A DNA stretch of 64,000 nt, from NCBI GenBank assembly GCA_019915135.1, contig JAHLMK010000001.1, positions 4,836,001-4,900,000 on the forward strand, in the 5' to 3' direction. The notes beneath the pieces are model-generated. The model did no database searches and was not told where the DNA came from. It worked only from the letters and a program-made list of their open reading frames with translations. Positions 22,296-35,700 of this stretch are shown piece after piece; within the stretch, counting starts at the first letter, position 1; each line of letters starts with the position of its first letter. Made by a program: the position numbers and the translations under genes. Source of the DNA: Strobilurus pachycystidiatus. Its lineage: Eukaryota > Basidiomycota > Agaricomycetes > Agaricales > Physalacriaceae.

Positions 22296-23762
22296 TTACC
22301 CAGCAATATACATGGCAGGACCGGCCACAATATGGTCGTTGATCAACGACAGGTTAGCAGGCGTAAGGTAAGGCGCTGAATCTGTTATCATGACATACAT
22401 GGTCTACAATGATCGTCAGAACAAGTCAAATAAAAAAGAAACAAACTCACCCCGTTGAGAATTGGCGGGCCAGCTAAGCAAGCACAAGATCAGCAATGAA
22501 ACCACGAGGAGTTGAGAGTACTCACTCGTGTTGAACACAACTCCTCCAGGTTGGACTGAAGACGCAGAGTTATTCGTCAAGTCTGTGAGCTCGGTGTAGG
22601 TCACGTTATACCTAATAGAAATGTTCAATAATAACGCTGTGAAGGAGGGATGAGTAACGGACTGGTTCAACCACGCTGCATAAACGGGAGTACTAGCGTT
22701 ACTAGTGGTGACTTGGTTATAGGGCCCTGCTGGAACACCTAGTTCCTGCCAAGTGAAAGACACATTATCGCCTGGCTGCGACAAAGCGGTTCTATTCGTA
22801 GAGATGGCGGGGCCATACTTCTCGTCGACCGGGTTGTTGTTGTTGGTGATGTTCAACCGAGGGTAGATGGGGAACACTACCGGACGGCGGAAGTTGCTCG
22901 GCGGACAAGACACGATGTGCTGCGAGAGAAGTGTCCATGTCATGGCTTGAGTAGCACCGGTTTCAAACCAGACAGGAACTGGGAAGAGACCAAGGAATTG
23001 GCGGAAGCTGTACTGCTGACGGGCCTAGAGCAGACGTAACCAGCGTGAGCATATGTCTAGAATAGATGGCAATCGAGGATCGCACCTCCGTAGCGATAGA
23101 CTGAAGCAGCATCTGGGCAAGGGCGCGGTTCTCCAAGAGTGGAAGGAAGCCATACACGCCCGACTCTCCCCAGCGAGTAAGGCGCTGACAGAAATCAAAG
23201 AACTCGGCGATTGTCTGGGCCAAAGTTGAGAAAGCATGTTCGGAACACATTCAGAAGACCAACCTCGAAATTGTACTCATACTCGCATTCTAGGGCAGCC
23301 TCGTCGCCGAGAAGATTACTGAGCATCTGTGCGTGCCCAATCTCTTGCTGAGCGAAGTATCGTATGAGGTGGATGTCGTCTCGGGTGAGACCATAGTCCA
23401 TGAATTCTTGCTCCGAGAACTTCGTCAAGCCATAATTGAAAAGGTCGAGTTCGATGTACTCTTGGTGGACACCGAGTTGCTGCGCACGATGGTGAGTGGT
23501 TGAGCAAATGATGAGGCTGGCGACATACCAGAGAGTCGAAATCAAACTCTGTCTCAGCATGGTACGACGGAGCTGCATTGAAGCTACTTGGCATTGGGTT
23601 GAAGCTGGGGCCGCTCCCATTGAGGCTGTTCGACGTTGAAGAGGTGAGGTTCCAGCCGAACGCATCGTACTTGTCGCGTTGCGTGAAATAATCCCTGTAA
23701 GTCTTGCGACTGGGCGCTGCAAGAGCAAGGGTGGCGCAGGTCAAGAGAGTTGAGACAAGCAT
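22296..23762 (-). CDS. Rds1-like secreted protein with ferritin-like domain
   Basis: Resembles the fungal stress-response Rds1 group, secreted proteins with a ferritin-like helical bundle. Exons 23762-23529, 23479-23264, 23214-23096, 23034-22526, 22473-22451 and 22403-22296 sum to 1209 nt, 402 aa. A signal peptide (LVSTLLTCATLALAAPS) is followed by a low-complexity stretch. The ferritin-like core has VHQEYIELDLFNYGLTKFSE, FAQQEIGHAQMLSNLLG (Glu-x-x-x-His pattern) and SGVYGFLPLLENRALAQMLLQ. A beta-rich C-terminal half carries several Asn-x-Ser/Thr sites and ends in the family-like LINDHIVAGPAMYIAG. Whether it binds metal is not known. A TATATAG box lies about 40 bp upstream of the ATG, fitting inducible expression. 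Confidence 0.88.
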
Positions 23763-23797
23763 TGAGTTTTTCGTAAAGCCTCAGTACTTTTTCGCGA

Positions 23798-23804
23798 CTA
23801 TATA
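23798..23804 (-). promoter_or_regulatory. TATA-like box of the Rds1-like gene
   Basis: On the minus strand TATATAG lies 36-42 bp upstream of the ATG at 23762. Spacing fits a core promoter. Confidence 0.5.
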
Positions 23805-24252
23805 AAGCTTTTGCGATCCAGGTATTCGTCATCTCGAGACCATCGTAACTCTGTCATGAGTGATGAAAGGAACGATGACATTGCAAGACATTACAGCAAC
23901 CGAGGCTTCGAATAGTAAGAGTGGGGCCAGTCGTTTATTCTGTTCCGAAGGAAAGTGGTGCAAGGATCGTGATCGCGTGAACGATGCCGCGTCCACGCTT
24001 TCTCATCATCTTGATGCCGGTCGGATAAAATTTGGCCTTTTTGTGAAAATCTCTCCGGATAAAACCTTTTGGCTAAGATCGCGAAACGACAACATCTAAG
24101 TACGACGGTAAGACGAGATGGTTGAGGAAGACTGGGCACTATGGATACAATTTCGTTACAGATTACTGCGCTACTACTTTCTATTTTATAATCGTTGCAA
24201 CAAACGAAAGAGAATAATAATATGGACAACAATGAAATGATATGAAACCAGG
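23805..24252. other. Intergenic: Rds1-like promoter and MOT1 3' flank
   Basis: No gene supported. The stretch next to the MOT1 stop is A/T-rich and includes AATAAT- and TTATTTT-like elements suited to 3'-end formation. Confidence 0.4.
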
Positions 24253-27200
24253 TCAACGCCCAAGCGATCCCATGAACGAAGATAAATCGAGACCCTGGTA
24301 CTCCTCCTCTGGCGGCAGGTCTTCGAGACCATTGAGCAAATTCTTCTGACTGACTGGACCCGAAGAGTCTTTCGCCTTCTTTTTGGCTGCCGCCGCATCT
24401 TCCTCTTCCGTTGTCCGTCGGAAGAGATCCAGAACTAGGTCTGTGTCCATAGACGGTAACCCAGAGTTCTGCTGCGTGACGACCGAGTTGGCGATATTGA
24501 GTTTGAATCGTTGCAGACTTGAGAAAGTAACACATCAGTAAAAGTACGTGTGGCCCAGAATGAGAGTACATACCCCATGATCTTTTCCTCGAGGGTCCCT
24601 TTGGTGATCAAACGATACACATTGACGATCTTCTTCTGCCCGATACGATGCGCTCTGTCCATCGCTTGCAAATCTTTCATAGGATTCCAATCGTGCTCCA
24701 CGAATATGACGGTGTCCGCTCCCGTCAAGGTGAGACCCAATCCGCCGACATGAGTAGTCAAGAGCAAACAATCGATACTCGGATCAGCATTGAATGTTTG
24801 GACGATTGCGTGACGCTTGTTCGCCTCGACGCCACCATCCAGTCGCATATACGTCACAGACGGCATGTGCTGCTTGAAGAGATCATTCTCGATGATGTCG
24901 AGCATTTGCTTCATCTGACAGAAGATGAGCACTCGATGTTGGGAGAAGGTCGAGTTGTTCGAGTCGGAGACCGCATCGATAAGTTCGCTCTTTCCTTGAT
25001 CAGCAGTGACGGTAGGGATGCTTCCACCGATTCCACAATCAGTCAGCAGTTGACTGCAAGTACCAAAAGTCAGCACAAAGACTGCACTTCGTTGGAGGGT
25101 GCTTACCGAAGGGCAAGGAGTTTCGGAGCATGTGTGATGTCATCCAGAGACTTGGAGGCTTGGCCACTGGTCTTTGCGAGAGCAGCGGAGATAGCGTCGG
25201 AATCCTTGAGAACCAATGCGGGGTGGTTACAGAGTTTGCGCAGATACTGCAAAGACTGGAAAACATGCTGTTGACCCTTGCCTCCCTCCTTCTCCTGCAC
25301 AGCAGCATCGACGTTCTTCTTCGCTGAAGATTGCGAAAACTCTTCATACAGGCTCTTCTGGACATCCGATAACTCGCAGTAGTAGTCTTGGATGATCTTG
25401 GGCGGAAGATCATTCAGCACATCCTCCTTTAGTCGTCGCAGTAAGAAGGGCAAGACTTGTTTATGTAGAGCCTCGAGCGCAAGAGCCGCTGCATATAAGT
25501 TGAGGTCTAGCAGCGCATGGAGGAACAGCGATACGCACCTGCTTCGCCCGTCTTCGCTTTGCCGTCACGATTGGATAGAATTGGTTTACCGAACCGTTCG
25601 TTGAAGGAAGACTCTGTTCCTAAGAATCCGGGCATCAGGAAGTCGAAAAGACTCCATAATTCAAGGACGTTGTTCTGGATGGGTGTGCCGGAAAGAAGAA
25701 CGCGATGTTGGGCGCGAATGCATTTGACCGCCTTGGTAAGCTTCGTCTTCGCGTTCTTGATTACATGTCCTTCATCGAGAATACAGTAAAGCCAGTTGAT
25801 GCTTTCCAAATTGTTGATATCGTTCCGAACGACTTCGTAGGAAGTGATGACGACGTCACATGTTGAAACCTTGGAGAGCAGGCGCTGCCTTTCGCGGGCG
25901 TTACCCGTATAGAGCATGGGTTTCAGGTTGTCGACATACTTGAGGATTTCGTAGTACCAATGGCCAGTAAGAGTCGGCGGGCATACGATCAGCGACGGTA
26001 ACGGTACGCTATCGGGAGATTGGGAGGCTTTGTGCTTCTCGGCGCGTTCGAAATGTTTGCTGGCCAGGATGCATATCGACTGGAGAGTCTTTCCGAGACC
26101 CATATCTAAAGCGACATGTCAGGTGGCTATCAGTCAATGAAATTGCCTGAATCATACCATCACAGAGAATTCCATGAAGCTGGTATTTGGCCAAAAAGGC
26201 AAGCCAGTTGATACCGTCTTGTTGATATGGGCGCAGCTCGGCCTTGACTTCGACAGGGACTGTGTACTGCTCGACTTTACTGCCGTCCAGTAACTGAGTA
26301 AGAAATTGTCGCTCGTCATCCCGTCTCTTGAGTAGTTCTTCGGGAAAGCCCGGAGGATCAGGAAGACCAGCCTAAAGCCATCTCAACACAAAGACATGCT
26401 CCGATCGACTTCGACGTACCTCTAATGGCACCATTTTGACCAAAGATGCGAAGGTATTGGTGGCAGTGGAGCGGATATCATCGTCGGAGTCACTCATACG
26501 CCCCAACACAGGTACGACGAGGAAGATTACGTAGGGAAGGGCCTTGATGTCGACTTTGCGGACGATATCTGGGAGGGTAAGATGAGTACATTTGCAACTG
26601 CAAGGCAAACTAAACTTACGATACAGCAGCTCGGTTGCTCCCTGGCGGTTCGTCAAGGAGAGAGGATCACCAAGAAGTGAGACAACATTCTCGATGACAT
26701 ATCGCATAGCAGGCGAAGTCATCACATCACATATGGTGGCCATACACCGAGAAGCGACCTGTCGAATGATAGCAAAGCGACTGCGTAACGCTAGTAAGAT
26801 CATCGGGAACAGATCCGCAAGTTTCGGCCAGATGTCTTCGTGCAATGTAGGCACAACGGCCTCCAACACACTGAGAGAGTCAATGACATCCTGACCAAAT
26901 TGCCTCTCGATCAACTTGTCGCAATCCTCCGCAGATTCTGAGCAATGTCAATACGGAACAGTCGACATTGAAGCGTTGCTTACTTCCGGCAGGAAATGCG
27001 CTGAGAAGACCACCGGCCATGGAAGGCCACATATTCGGAATAAGAGTCAAAAGTTTGCCACCAAACTTCTGAGACAGCTCATTGAAAGCTAGCCCAGCAC
27101 CGCGACGTGATAGTTGGGACTTCGCATCATCAGTGGGGACCAGACCGTTCGCAGCGTCTTTGATGTCCTTGTCCTTGTCCTTGTCCTTGTCCTTCTCTTT

Positions 27201-30200
27201 GTCTTTATCCTTTCCGGTCTTCCCGGGTGCTTCCTTCGGCGTAGTGGAGAACGAAAGAATGCCATCCAAGAGTTTGCGAGAGTGAGAAAACGTCGGGGTC
27301 TGCAACGTATCTTGACATAGAAATGTGCACAAGTTCTTGACAATCTTGTCGGGAGGCTGGGCAATGTTGTGATCCGTGCAGAACTCGATGAAGGCGGCAA
27401 CAGCCACGGCCGAACGCGTCTGTAGATCGAGGTTCTCTTCGTTCTGTAGCGTAGAACACGGAGTAAGTCATTAGCTTCAGAAGTTGAGCCGCGCTACATA
27501 CCTTGATACCGTTCATGACCCCCTTGACGATAGGGCTGACTTTGTCAGGTGTACTCTTGAACGCGACGAACGCCGCAGCAAACGCCGCCGAGACCCTAGT
27601 GTCGTGTTGGGCTTTAACTTCGTTGTATCGATCGATATTTGCCATAATAGTTACGCGTTTCTCGCCTAGAGCAGCTAACTCGCGCTTCTTGGTTCTCCCC
27701 AGACTATCCTTCAATCGTGTAAACATCGCACCGCAAGCAGTCTGTGCGGTTTCGATGGAGAAGGCCTGAGGGTTCGTGCCAGTCACGTCGACCTCAGATC
27801 CAAGGAAAGGAATCGAAGACATGGGTAGCTTGCATTCCTGGTTGAAGGCGAGCAAGAGCGCCACGCAATCAGTGTGTATGCGCATCAGCATCACCGTCAT
27901 CTCGTGATACGCTGGAGGTGGCGGTGCCTGAAGCCAAGAGAGTGCCTTCGCGCTGACCTCTTTGGCGAGACTCGACTGCTCGTACAGCGACGTGGAGAGC
28001 GCTGAGCGCTCATAATCGCGCGCCCACTCTTCGGCAACGACAGCACCGAGGAATTTCTGGAGCATACTGGTCGATTCGATGTAATGAACGAGAATGGGTT
28101 GAAACAGGGCGTCTCTTGCCTCCATCTCGCCGGGCCAGAAGGAGATCAAGTGCGCAAGACCTGTCGCTGCGGCCACTCGCGCCTTTAGAGTGACTTCAAC
28201 AGAAATTAGGCCGAGGTCTTGAGACAACATGTTCTTGTCCACGTTATGCCTTTCCGGTAGCAGGTCACCATTTTCAGCCTCCGTCGGTCGATAGAATGTC
28301 GATGGATCGATGGCAACACCAAGAGGCGTCATCATGATGGCATACCAGTGCAGTATCAACTCGGCCGTTACTATGTTGCCGGTGGTAGCCCCGTCGAAGG
28401 ACAATGCTAACCGCCAGGTGTTGGCAGTCGCTTCGCGAATGTCGGAGCGTTCCTCGACAATCATGTTTTGGAACAGAAGGCGGAGAAAAGGCGCATCGAT
28501 CCAATCACGAGGAAGTGATGGAACATTGATGAAGGAATGCAAGGTCACGACAACAGCCAGTCGGACATTGGCTATTGTGTGGCGGAAGAAGGGGAAAAGT
28601 GCGCGCGCCAGTTTGGATAGTGGCAACCTAATCACACATGGAAATCAGTAAATCTTAGACAGACAAAGAATGTCGGAGGCTAACCCAAATGTATCGTTGC
28701 CCAACAGTGCAATGACTCTGTCATAAACGACAAGCTTGCCTGCGACAGTCAGATTGATCATCCATATACGCGAATAAGTATGAACAGTCACCTAGCAGAT
28801 CCATGACGGCACCCACACTGGAATTCAAGTCATCCGCCATGTCGTTCAGACACTGCCACAAGACAACAAGGACTTGTTCAAGCGATTCCGGTAGATGATC
28901 GACCAGATGACCGGCGACAGGTAGTAAGCAGGTGGCTGCCACTGCCCGTACGTCGTCGTCGTGATCGCCGAGTCTGGAGGCAGTATGAGAGAACGTCACG
29001 GACAAGATTGATGAGATCTTACCCAAGAAGTGCGGCGGCTACAACGCCCCGCAGGATCTCCTTCGCCGAATCATCAAACTCAGAATCCTCCTGCTTGACG
29101 GCACTACCGGTGAACAGGTCGCTGCGTACTGCCACTTCATACTTGATGCCCAGAAGACCCGCGTGCCGAACCTCCCATATGTGTACCTTCTGTTCGCCAT
29201 TCTTCTTTGCTGATCTCCCCCTGGTTTTGCTCTCTACGGAAGCAGGTATAGCAAAGTCCTGCTGTATCATCTGGAGTAGAACTCGATGCACATGTATCAC
29301 GGAGCGTCGCGGCATGTGGATGAGGAGGGAAGCCAGCGTCTGGGAGACCATTTCCCTGACTGGAGCAACGACCTGATCAGACACGAAATCGCCAAATCGG
29401 TCGAGGACAAAGACGCAGAGGAATTTGGCTGAGAAATCGTTGCACCACTTTTCATGTGCCAATTGGTTCTCTGCCCACGTCGCTTCGGCTATGAGAGAAG
29501 AGATTAGATGCGGCGAATCTGTAAGAGAATGGTGAGGTACCCTGCATGCCGCCGTACTGTCCTTGAATCTTGAGCAGTTCACGAAGGGCCATCGCAGCTC
29601 CGTGTCGAACTTCCCAGGCAGGACTCAGAAGGTTGACCTCGAGAACTTGAGCAACACCATCCCAGATCCAATATCCTGTCTTGACCTCAAGAGCTCGAGA
29701 CTGCTTGACGTCCTTCGCTGCAACTGCGCCTCCTTTGCTCGGGTCGATGACGACCTTTTCAGTAGGGGGTGCGGCGGGGCTCCCCAGACGCGACGAGCTG
29801 TTCGCCTTCTCTTCGGCAGCAATAAGACGCGCCCTGGAGCAGATGTGAGTGAGAGACAAGAGATATAGAAAGGAACACACTTACTTGTTGCCAGCGTTAG
29901 CAGGAGCAGCGGAATACTTTGCACCGGAAGCCTGAGGTGGAGGAGCTGCAACAAAGGCATTGTTGCCCGGTTTTCGTTTCCGCTTGAGGCGATTACGCTC
30001 GCGAGCCGACAATATTGAGAGGTCGGCTTCCGCTGTTGGAGTGTCTGCTCCCGGCGTAGCCGATCCACTACGCGAACCACCACTTCCATTCCCGGCTCCT
30101 GGTGAGGGCAAACATACATCCATGGGTGACGGAGGGGCAAGGTTTTCAGTCTTGCCCGTTGAGGGTGGGGGTTCCATGTCGACGTCGCCATCCTCATCCG

Positions 30201-30861
30201 CGAGCTCCTTGTCCAAGTCGATTTCATCGGCGACATTATCGAGAAAGTCAAGGCCGAGCCGAGCCATAGCCTCCTTTCGCGCCTTCTTCACTTCGGCAGC
30301 ACTTGATAATATGCCTGACGGCCGCAGGAATTCCTTCCCGGAGGACGCGAGGAGGAGCTGTCCCTGCGTGACGAGCTCCTGCACTGAGAAGTTGGGGTAT
30401 TCCGGCTCCGGGAGGGACATCTGCACATCCGACTTGTCATCTTCGATGGAATTTGGTCTCCAGAGAGGCGTTAGAGAGAATATGTGGGAAAGAGCGACAG
30501 ACGCGGCGGTTCGGGTTTCGAATGACTTTGAATGAAGAAAAGGGATGATCTGCGGCGGACATGAGCTGTTTGCGATCGCGTGTGTACGTCAAGAACGCGT
30601 ACCCTGGCCACGACGGCCATGAGCTCGGCCCATGAAGAGGGATCGCCGAGAAGTGCATGGTGTCGGTTTGTTTTGACATCTTCTTCGATAGCGACATCAC
30701 CTGTGACGGATTTTGCGGCGAGTTGTGCCAGCTGCTTGGCAGCAGTAGTCCTCACTGAGGTGGAAGAGCCGGTGTCAAGTAAAAGGAGGAGCCGGTCCAA
30801 CCTGGGAAAGACTAAGATGAAATTTGAGAAACACAGGGCCGGCCACGAACCTGGAGGTCAT
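24253..30861 (-). CDS. MOT1: Mot1/BTAF1 TBP-associated Swi2/Snf2 ATPase
   Basis: Mot1 removes TATA-binding protein from DNA in an ATP-dependent way and redistributes it between promoters. A tiny first exon (30861-30851) encodes MTS and joins after a 49-nt intron to RLDRLLLLLDTGSSTSVR, the conserved Mot1 N-terminus. A long array of HEAT-like helices fills exons down to about 26.4 kb. The helicase core follows: DMGLGKTLQ with the Walker A lysine at 26094-26086, DEGH box at 25776-25765, VLLSGTPIQNN, then lobe 2 with DGGVEANKRHAIVQTFN, LLTTHVGGLGLTLTGAD and DRAHRIGQKK. The C-terminus ends PPEEEYQGLDLSSFMGSLGR, also Mot1-like. A KD-repeat linker interrupts the HEAT region near 27.2 kb. It is divergent from the Kdm8-like gene. 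I did not sum every exon, but no break was seen. Confidence 0.95.
27164..27210 (-). repeat. Hexanucleotide repeat encoding a Lys-Asp/Glu run in MOT1
   Basis: Five or more GACAAG-type hexamers on the coding strand give an alternating Lys-Asp run followed by Ile. It is in frame and lies in a linker between HEAT segments, so length changes of six bases would be tolerated. Likely polymorphic among strains. Confidence 0.75.
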
Positions 30862-31055
30862 TGCCGTATAAGGAAGGTGTGCTGCCCGTCCGGGCCGCCC
30901 GCTTTGAAGTTGGGGGCATGGGGTTTGGGAAGACTCCCCCTTATAACGATTTTCAGAGGCAGAGCGAGCGGAGATTGATTCCGATTAGTCATCCTGCCGA
31001 GCCCCGTGCCGATGTTGGAAAAAGCAAAAAAACACCACGTTCATCCCTTTCTGCC
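30862..31055. promoter_or_regulatory. Bidirectional promoter between MOT1 and the Kdm8-like gene
   Basis: Only 194 bp separate the two start codons, which point away from each other. No TATA box is evident; the stretch has a G-rich segment near 30912-30935 and AAAAAACACC close to the Kdm8-like start. A shared housekeeping-type promoter is inferred. Confidence 0.6.
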
Positions 31056-32497
31056 ATGAGCTGGGTGCGGCCATGCCTGGAATTGCTAGCAGCGGAATTT
31101 GACGATGAGGAGCTCCCCGAGACAGCTTGTAAAATATCCTCTTCGCCTTTCGAGCCCTGTCTGACGATGCAGTGTCATTGGCCTGTGGAAGGGACAACCT
31201 GGAGCGACTCAGAATCGCTGTGCAGCAGCTGCGGAATGACACGTCGAGCAAAGCAGCGTCTTTGACGCTCGATGAGCTGGTTGCAATGGCCTCTGATACT
31301 CTATCAAAGGCCCATGGCGCAGCCGTGCTCAGCTGGAGGCAATTTGCTGCCGACGCGTACATCAGTCGGAGTCTCGCAAACCTGACCAGGTCAACATCCC
31401 TTGACGCCATCGGATTCCTAGACAGAGCGCTTGTCATCACTGGCGGAGCTGGCCGGTTCGATTTCATTCATTCCCTCATCACAAAGATACAATCGGACTT
31501 TGCCTCTTCACTAACGCCGATGATTGAATTCCCTCTACAAACTTCACATCCATCAACCTCTCCTCCGGTACCGACCATAATTGCTGCCCATCGGCAAGTT
31601 CCTGTCCTCGCCTCTCCTCCCTCGATGTCGCTCTTCCGGACAAACTCTTGCCTGGAACCATTCGTTCTTCGTGGATATGCAAACAATTGGCCGGCGCTGA
31701 ACGAACATCCATGGCGATCGCTTGACTACCTTCGCTCTGTCTCCGGTCCTGGACGTGTCGTTCCCGTCGAAGTTGGGGCCGACTACAGAACTGCGGATTG
31801 GTCACAAAAGCTCCTTGGTTGGGATGAATTCTTGCTATCCTTGGACAGTTCATCTTCGGACGCGCCTTTGTACCTCGCGCAACATAATCTGTTCATGCAG
31901 TTTCCCAAACTACAGGAAGATATTATCATACCTGACTACGTCTATACAGCGCCAGTTGCACCACCGAATTATCCATCATACGTCCCTCCTGGTAACGAAG
32001 AGCAGCTTATTCTTAACACTTGGCTAGGCCCCGCAGGAACCATGTCTCCTGCCCATACTGTGCGTTCCTTTGTTGCGTTTAATCTCCCACATAAATCTCA
32101 TTTTTGATTAAGGATCCGTTCTTTAATACATATGGTATTGCCACCTTCATTGATAGAATCAATGTCATACTTACGAGATGCAGTTCAGGTTGTTGGCAGA
32201 AAGTCAGTCTGGCTGGCATCGCCAGAGTTTTCAAAGGAGATGTCTTCCTCTCCCACGAAAAATGTGTCAATGTCTGAATTCGGCCCAGAGTCCAAGGAAC
32301 CGTCAATGACCAACACGTCCCGTATCGACGTGTTTGGGACGGAATCTGACCCGGACTTTCCTGCCTTTTGGCAGAGGGTGGTGCCCGAAGCTATGATTGC
32401 CACTCTCGAACCTGGGGACGTGCTATTCTTTCCACCAGGGTGGTGGCATGCGATGCGTGCGAACGATATATCTTTATCGGTGTCCATGTGGTTTTAA
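31056..32497 (+). CDS. JmjC-domain oxygenase, Kdm8/JMJD5-like
   Basis: Probable Fe(II)/2-oxoglutarate JmjC hydroxylase of the Kdm8/JMJD5 group; relatives act on arginines of ribosomal or chromatin proteins. Exons 31056-31128, 31173-32059, 32113-32134 and 32184-32497 sum to 1296 nt, 431 aa. The first splice (44-nt intron) and two later ones were chosen because they alone keep the frame and restore HTDPFFNTYVQVVGRKSVWL. A helical N-terminal half precedes FVLRGYANNWPAL and YLAQHNLFMQFPKLQEDI. The metal site is SPAHTDP (His-x-Asp) plus PPGWWHAM (distal His). A Ser/Glu-rich insertion of about 35 residues separates the two halves of the core. Ends DISLSVSMWF, typical of the family. Confidence 0.9.
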
Positions 32498-32724
32498 AAG
32501 TTTTGAATGAATGAACACTTTATTTCTACCGATTGGAGAAGACTCTGGAGGCCCAGCAGGGCGTCGCAAAGGGTAGGCTCTAGAACCGCAGTACCTGAAA
32601 GAACCATTGGCGCGCGGCGGGCTTTATTATATAAAAGTCTTCACAGCCACAGTTCCCACGGCTACAGACGGCTACATACTTTCAGTGATTTGTTGACTGT
32701 CGTGGACGTCGACGACGACGCCGG

Positions 32725-35700
32725 ATGCCTTACCAGCTGGCCTCCCATGACCGCCACGACGTGCCTGGCCTCTCCACGGCGATGACGCCGTCCAAGTCGT
32801 CGCCATTGCTCAACGACCGTCTGCACTCTCCGGAATGGTCCAAGCGGGGCTCATACTCGCCGTTGATGCTCACCGTCGCCCACGTCCAGGAGGCCCTGGC
32901 TGCATCGGAGGACCATGGCTCGACGCTCGTTTTCATCAAAAAGAACCTGGTCGACGTCGAGGCCGCCGCGGCAGAGGAGCTAGCAACAATAGGGTGCAGG
33001 TCTGCACAGGCAGAGTGCCGCGTCGAGAGGTGCGCATACCCGCCCATACTTTCGCTGCCTCCACTGACGGACTCTATTTAAGGATTGCGTTGAGCAACAA
33101 CCGACTGACAACACTGCCTATGCAGTTCGCGATGCTGTCGCGTCTCCGGTATCTGACTCTCAAAGGCAACTGTCTTACGGTCTTTCCAGAAGTTGTACGT
33201 CGCCTTCATTCCTCTCTTCAATATGCCTCCTCAGCTTTCAACAGCTGACTCTTATGCCTTCTCTCGACACGTTGGATATCAGCCACAACAAGATCAAGCG
33301 GCTTCCGTCTCGGCCAGGCGAGCTGTTAAGGCTCAAGGTCATCTCATTTACCTAGTCACAAGTCTTCTCTCACATCATCAAACGCAGGTCTTCTCTCTGT
33401 CGCGGAACAAGATAACACGACTGCCAGAGTACCTCTCACAGTTCCATAATCTGTCCGTCTTGGAATTGGAACGCAATCCCATCGAATGGCCGCCCAGCGC
33501 AGTATTGGATCGCCCCTCAAAATTCCCAACGGCTGAGGCGATGAAGAATTGGGTGCATGCTCTACAGAAATGGATAGAGAGCGATACTGCCGATCATGAT
33601 GACTCCGTGTTCTCAGACGACAATAAGCTGTACGTCTAGCCGGGATATCATCTTCTTCTTGTCTGACACCCCCCAGGGAAGGCAGTTACACGGCTTGGTC
33701 GCGATTCCCGGCGTCTGAGGGCGATTTGGATGACGGCGTAACCCCGCACGCCCGTTCATTCTCAATAGACTCGAACTTTTCGGCATCTTCCTCCATTGCA
33801 GAATCAGATATCGAAACCCCTTCCTCCTCTTATGGCCAGATAGATCGACCACCACCTTTGCATTTGGGTATCCTCCAATCTGACAGCGCCGAAACATCTC
33901 CGACTCGCTCCTTTGAGAGTTATCTTCCCAGCCCTGCCGACTCTGATTCATTTTCTATCGACGACCCGACGGCCCACTCGAGCCCCAATGCCAGTGCCGA
34001 CCGCGTCCTCAAGGACCAGCTCCACGGACGGAATGCTTCCTACGCTCCTGGTGGTATGCGACCTACGCAACAGGTCAAGCTCGAAGGCAAGAAAAGTATG
34101 CCCGACCTGCGAACCGCCCGATTCGCCTTTTCTACGAGAAAGGCACCGGACGTGCCTTCGCTGCCCTCCCCTAAGTCCAAACGCACTTTGGACGAATTCT
34201 CTATGCCATCCCCTCTTTCGACGCGGCAAGACTCTAGTTCTTCAACTGGCTCGGGCTCTCGCTCCACCCGACCTTTTGGCAAGGAGTCCTCTCATCCATC
34301 CCCTACTCGCCCGATCACGTCCTCCATGGCATTCGAGAGGAACTCTTATTTCCGACGCCTGTCTACTTTCCCTGTCTCCATCGTCTCCGACGCACTCCCT
34401 ACCCCCCTCTTGTCCCTGATTGAATGTGCACGCAGCATATTATTTGCTGTCTGCCAGATCTATCAGACTCTGGAACATTACACCATCTATTCCATCGACG
34501 ACCGTCTATCGTCCGTTCTACGCAAGCTGCTTGACCCGGCCACCGTGGACATGATGCAACTCATCCATTCGCTTGATCGTTTCGATGCCATCAGTCGAAA
34601 AACTATGCCTCCACCCTTTGTATGCAGAGGTGTCGTGGAAAGTTGCAAGGATACTGTTGCGGTGTTTGGGAAGGCTGTCAGTGTTCTATCGCTGCAGCTC
34701 AAAGTCATCGCCGGTAGCGATGACGTTCGAAATGTCCGTTCGATGATCTTGGTGCTGTATGGTGCAGCTGCCGAGATATCTTGGGCCTGGCAAGCGATGG
34801 TGCCGCATATCGAGGCCATCAAACCACATCTCAAGGGCAAACCCCATCCAATACCCTCGCCGAACACCAGTTCGATGATGGGATCCGACGCCGGGTCTTC
34901 CCCTGTTGTATATTCGCCTGGCGATCCTTTCAACTCGCTGCCCTCATTACGGCCAAGTAATGGTGGCAACAACGAACGCATACGGGTGGCTCGGAGACAT
35001 GCAGGGTCTTTCAGCTCGAAGGATGTTGAGATCGGCAAAACGCTTCCTTCCTATGATGATGTGCCGCTGCCTCCATTGAACCGAGGGGCCTCAAGCTCTA
35101 CGCTTCGTACGCCCAAGCGACATGCGACGCTGGCACCCATGGCAGTGACTATCTCGTCGCCTTCACCGACGAGTCCAAACCTCCATTTTGGCGCATCAGC
35201 TGGGGAGAGTTCGTATGCTTTACATTCGCGCGCCGCTTCGCAGGCATCCTCGTCGCCGGGGTCGACCTCATCGTCGCCCACCATGCCCTCCAAGACGCCA
35301 GCGTTGGATTTGCCCACCAGTTCAAAGACACAAGTTGACAAGGAGGCCATTCAGGCGGTCCAGACCGCGATGGATGTCGCTCCTGTGGTGTGGAACATGA
35401 TGGAAGATGTGTTGGGTGATGTTCTTGATTCTCAGAAGGACTCGAGGGACAGTCTTGATCGTGCGCGGGCTGTCACGAAGAGACTGACCGATGTTGTTCG
35501 TGCCATGAAAGAAGGGGACACTACCTGTGACAAGAGCGCCTTGCGAGAAGATGCCCATTTGTTCTTGAAGGTACTTGAGCGATCTTCAATATGCCTACGC
35601 ACTTGCTAATTGTCTTCGACGTGTAGACTGTTGTGCAGTTGTCCAATATCGTCAAGACTTATAACGGGACACGCTCAAGCGCCCTCCGGAATAACATGTA

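Noticed and set aside
24648..25274. 208-codon plus-strand frame
   Set aside because: Antisense shadow of the MOT1 helicase lobe 2.
29960..30535. 191-codon plus-strand Ser/Pro-rich frame
   Set aside because: Antisense to the MOT1 N-terminal exons; composition follows from the opposite coding strand.
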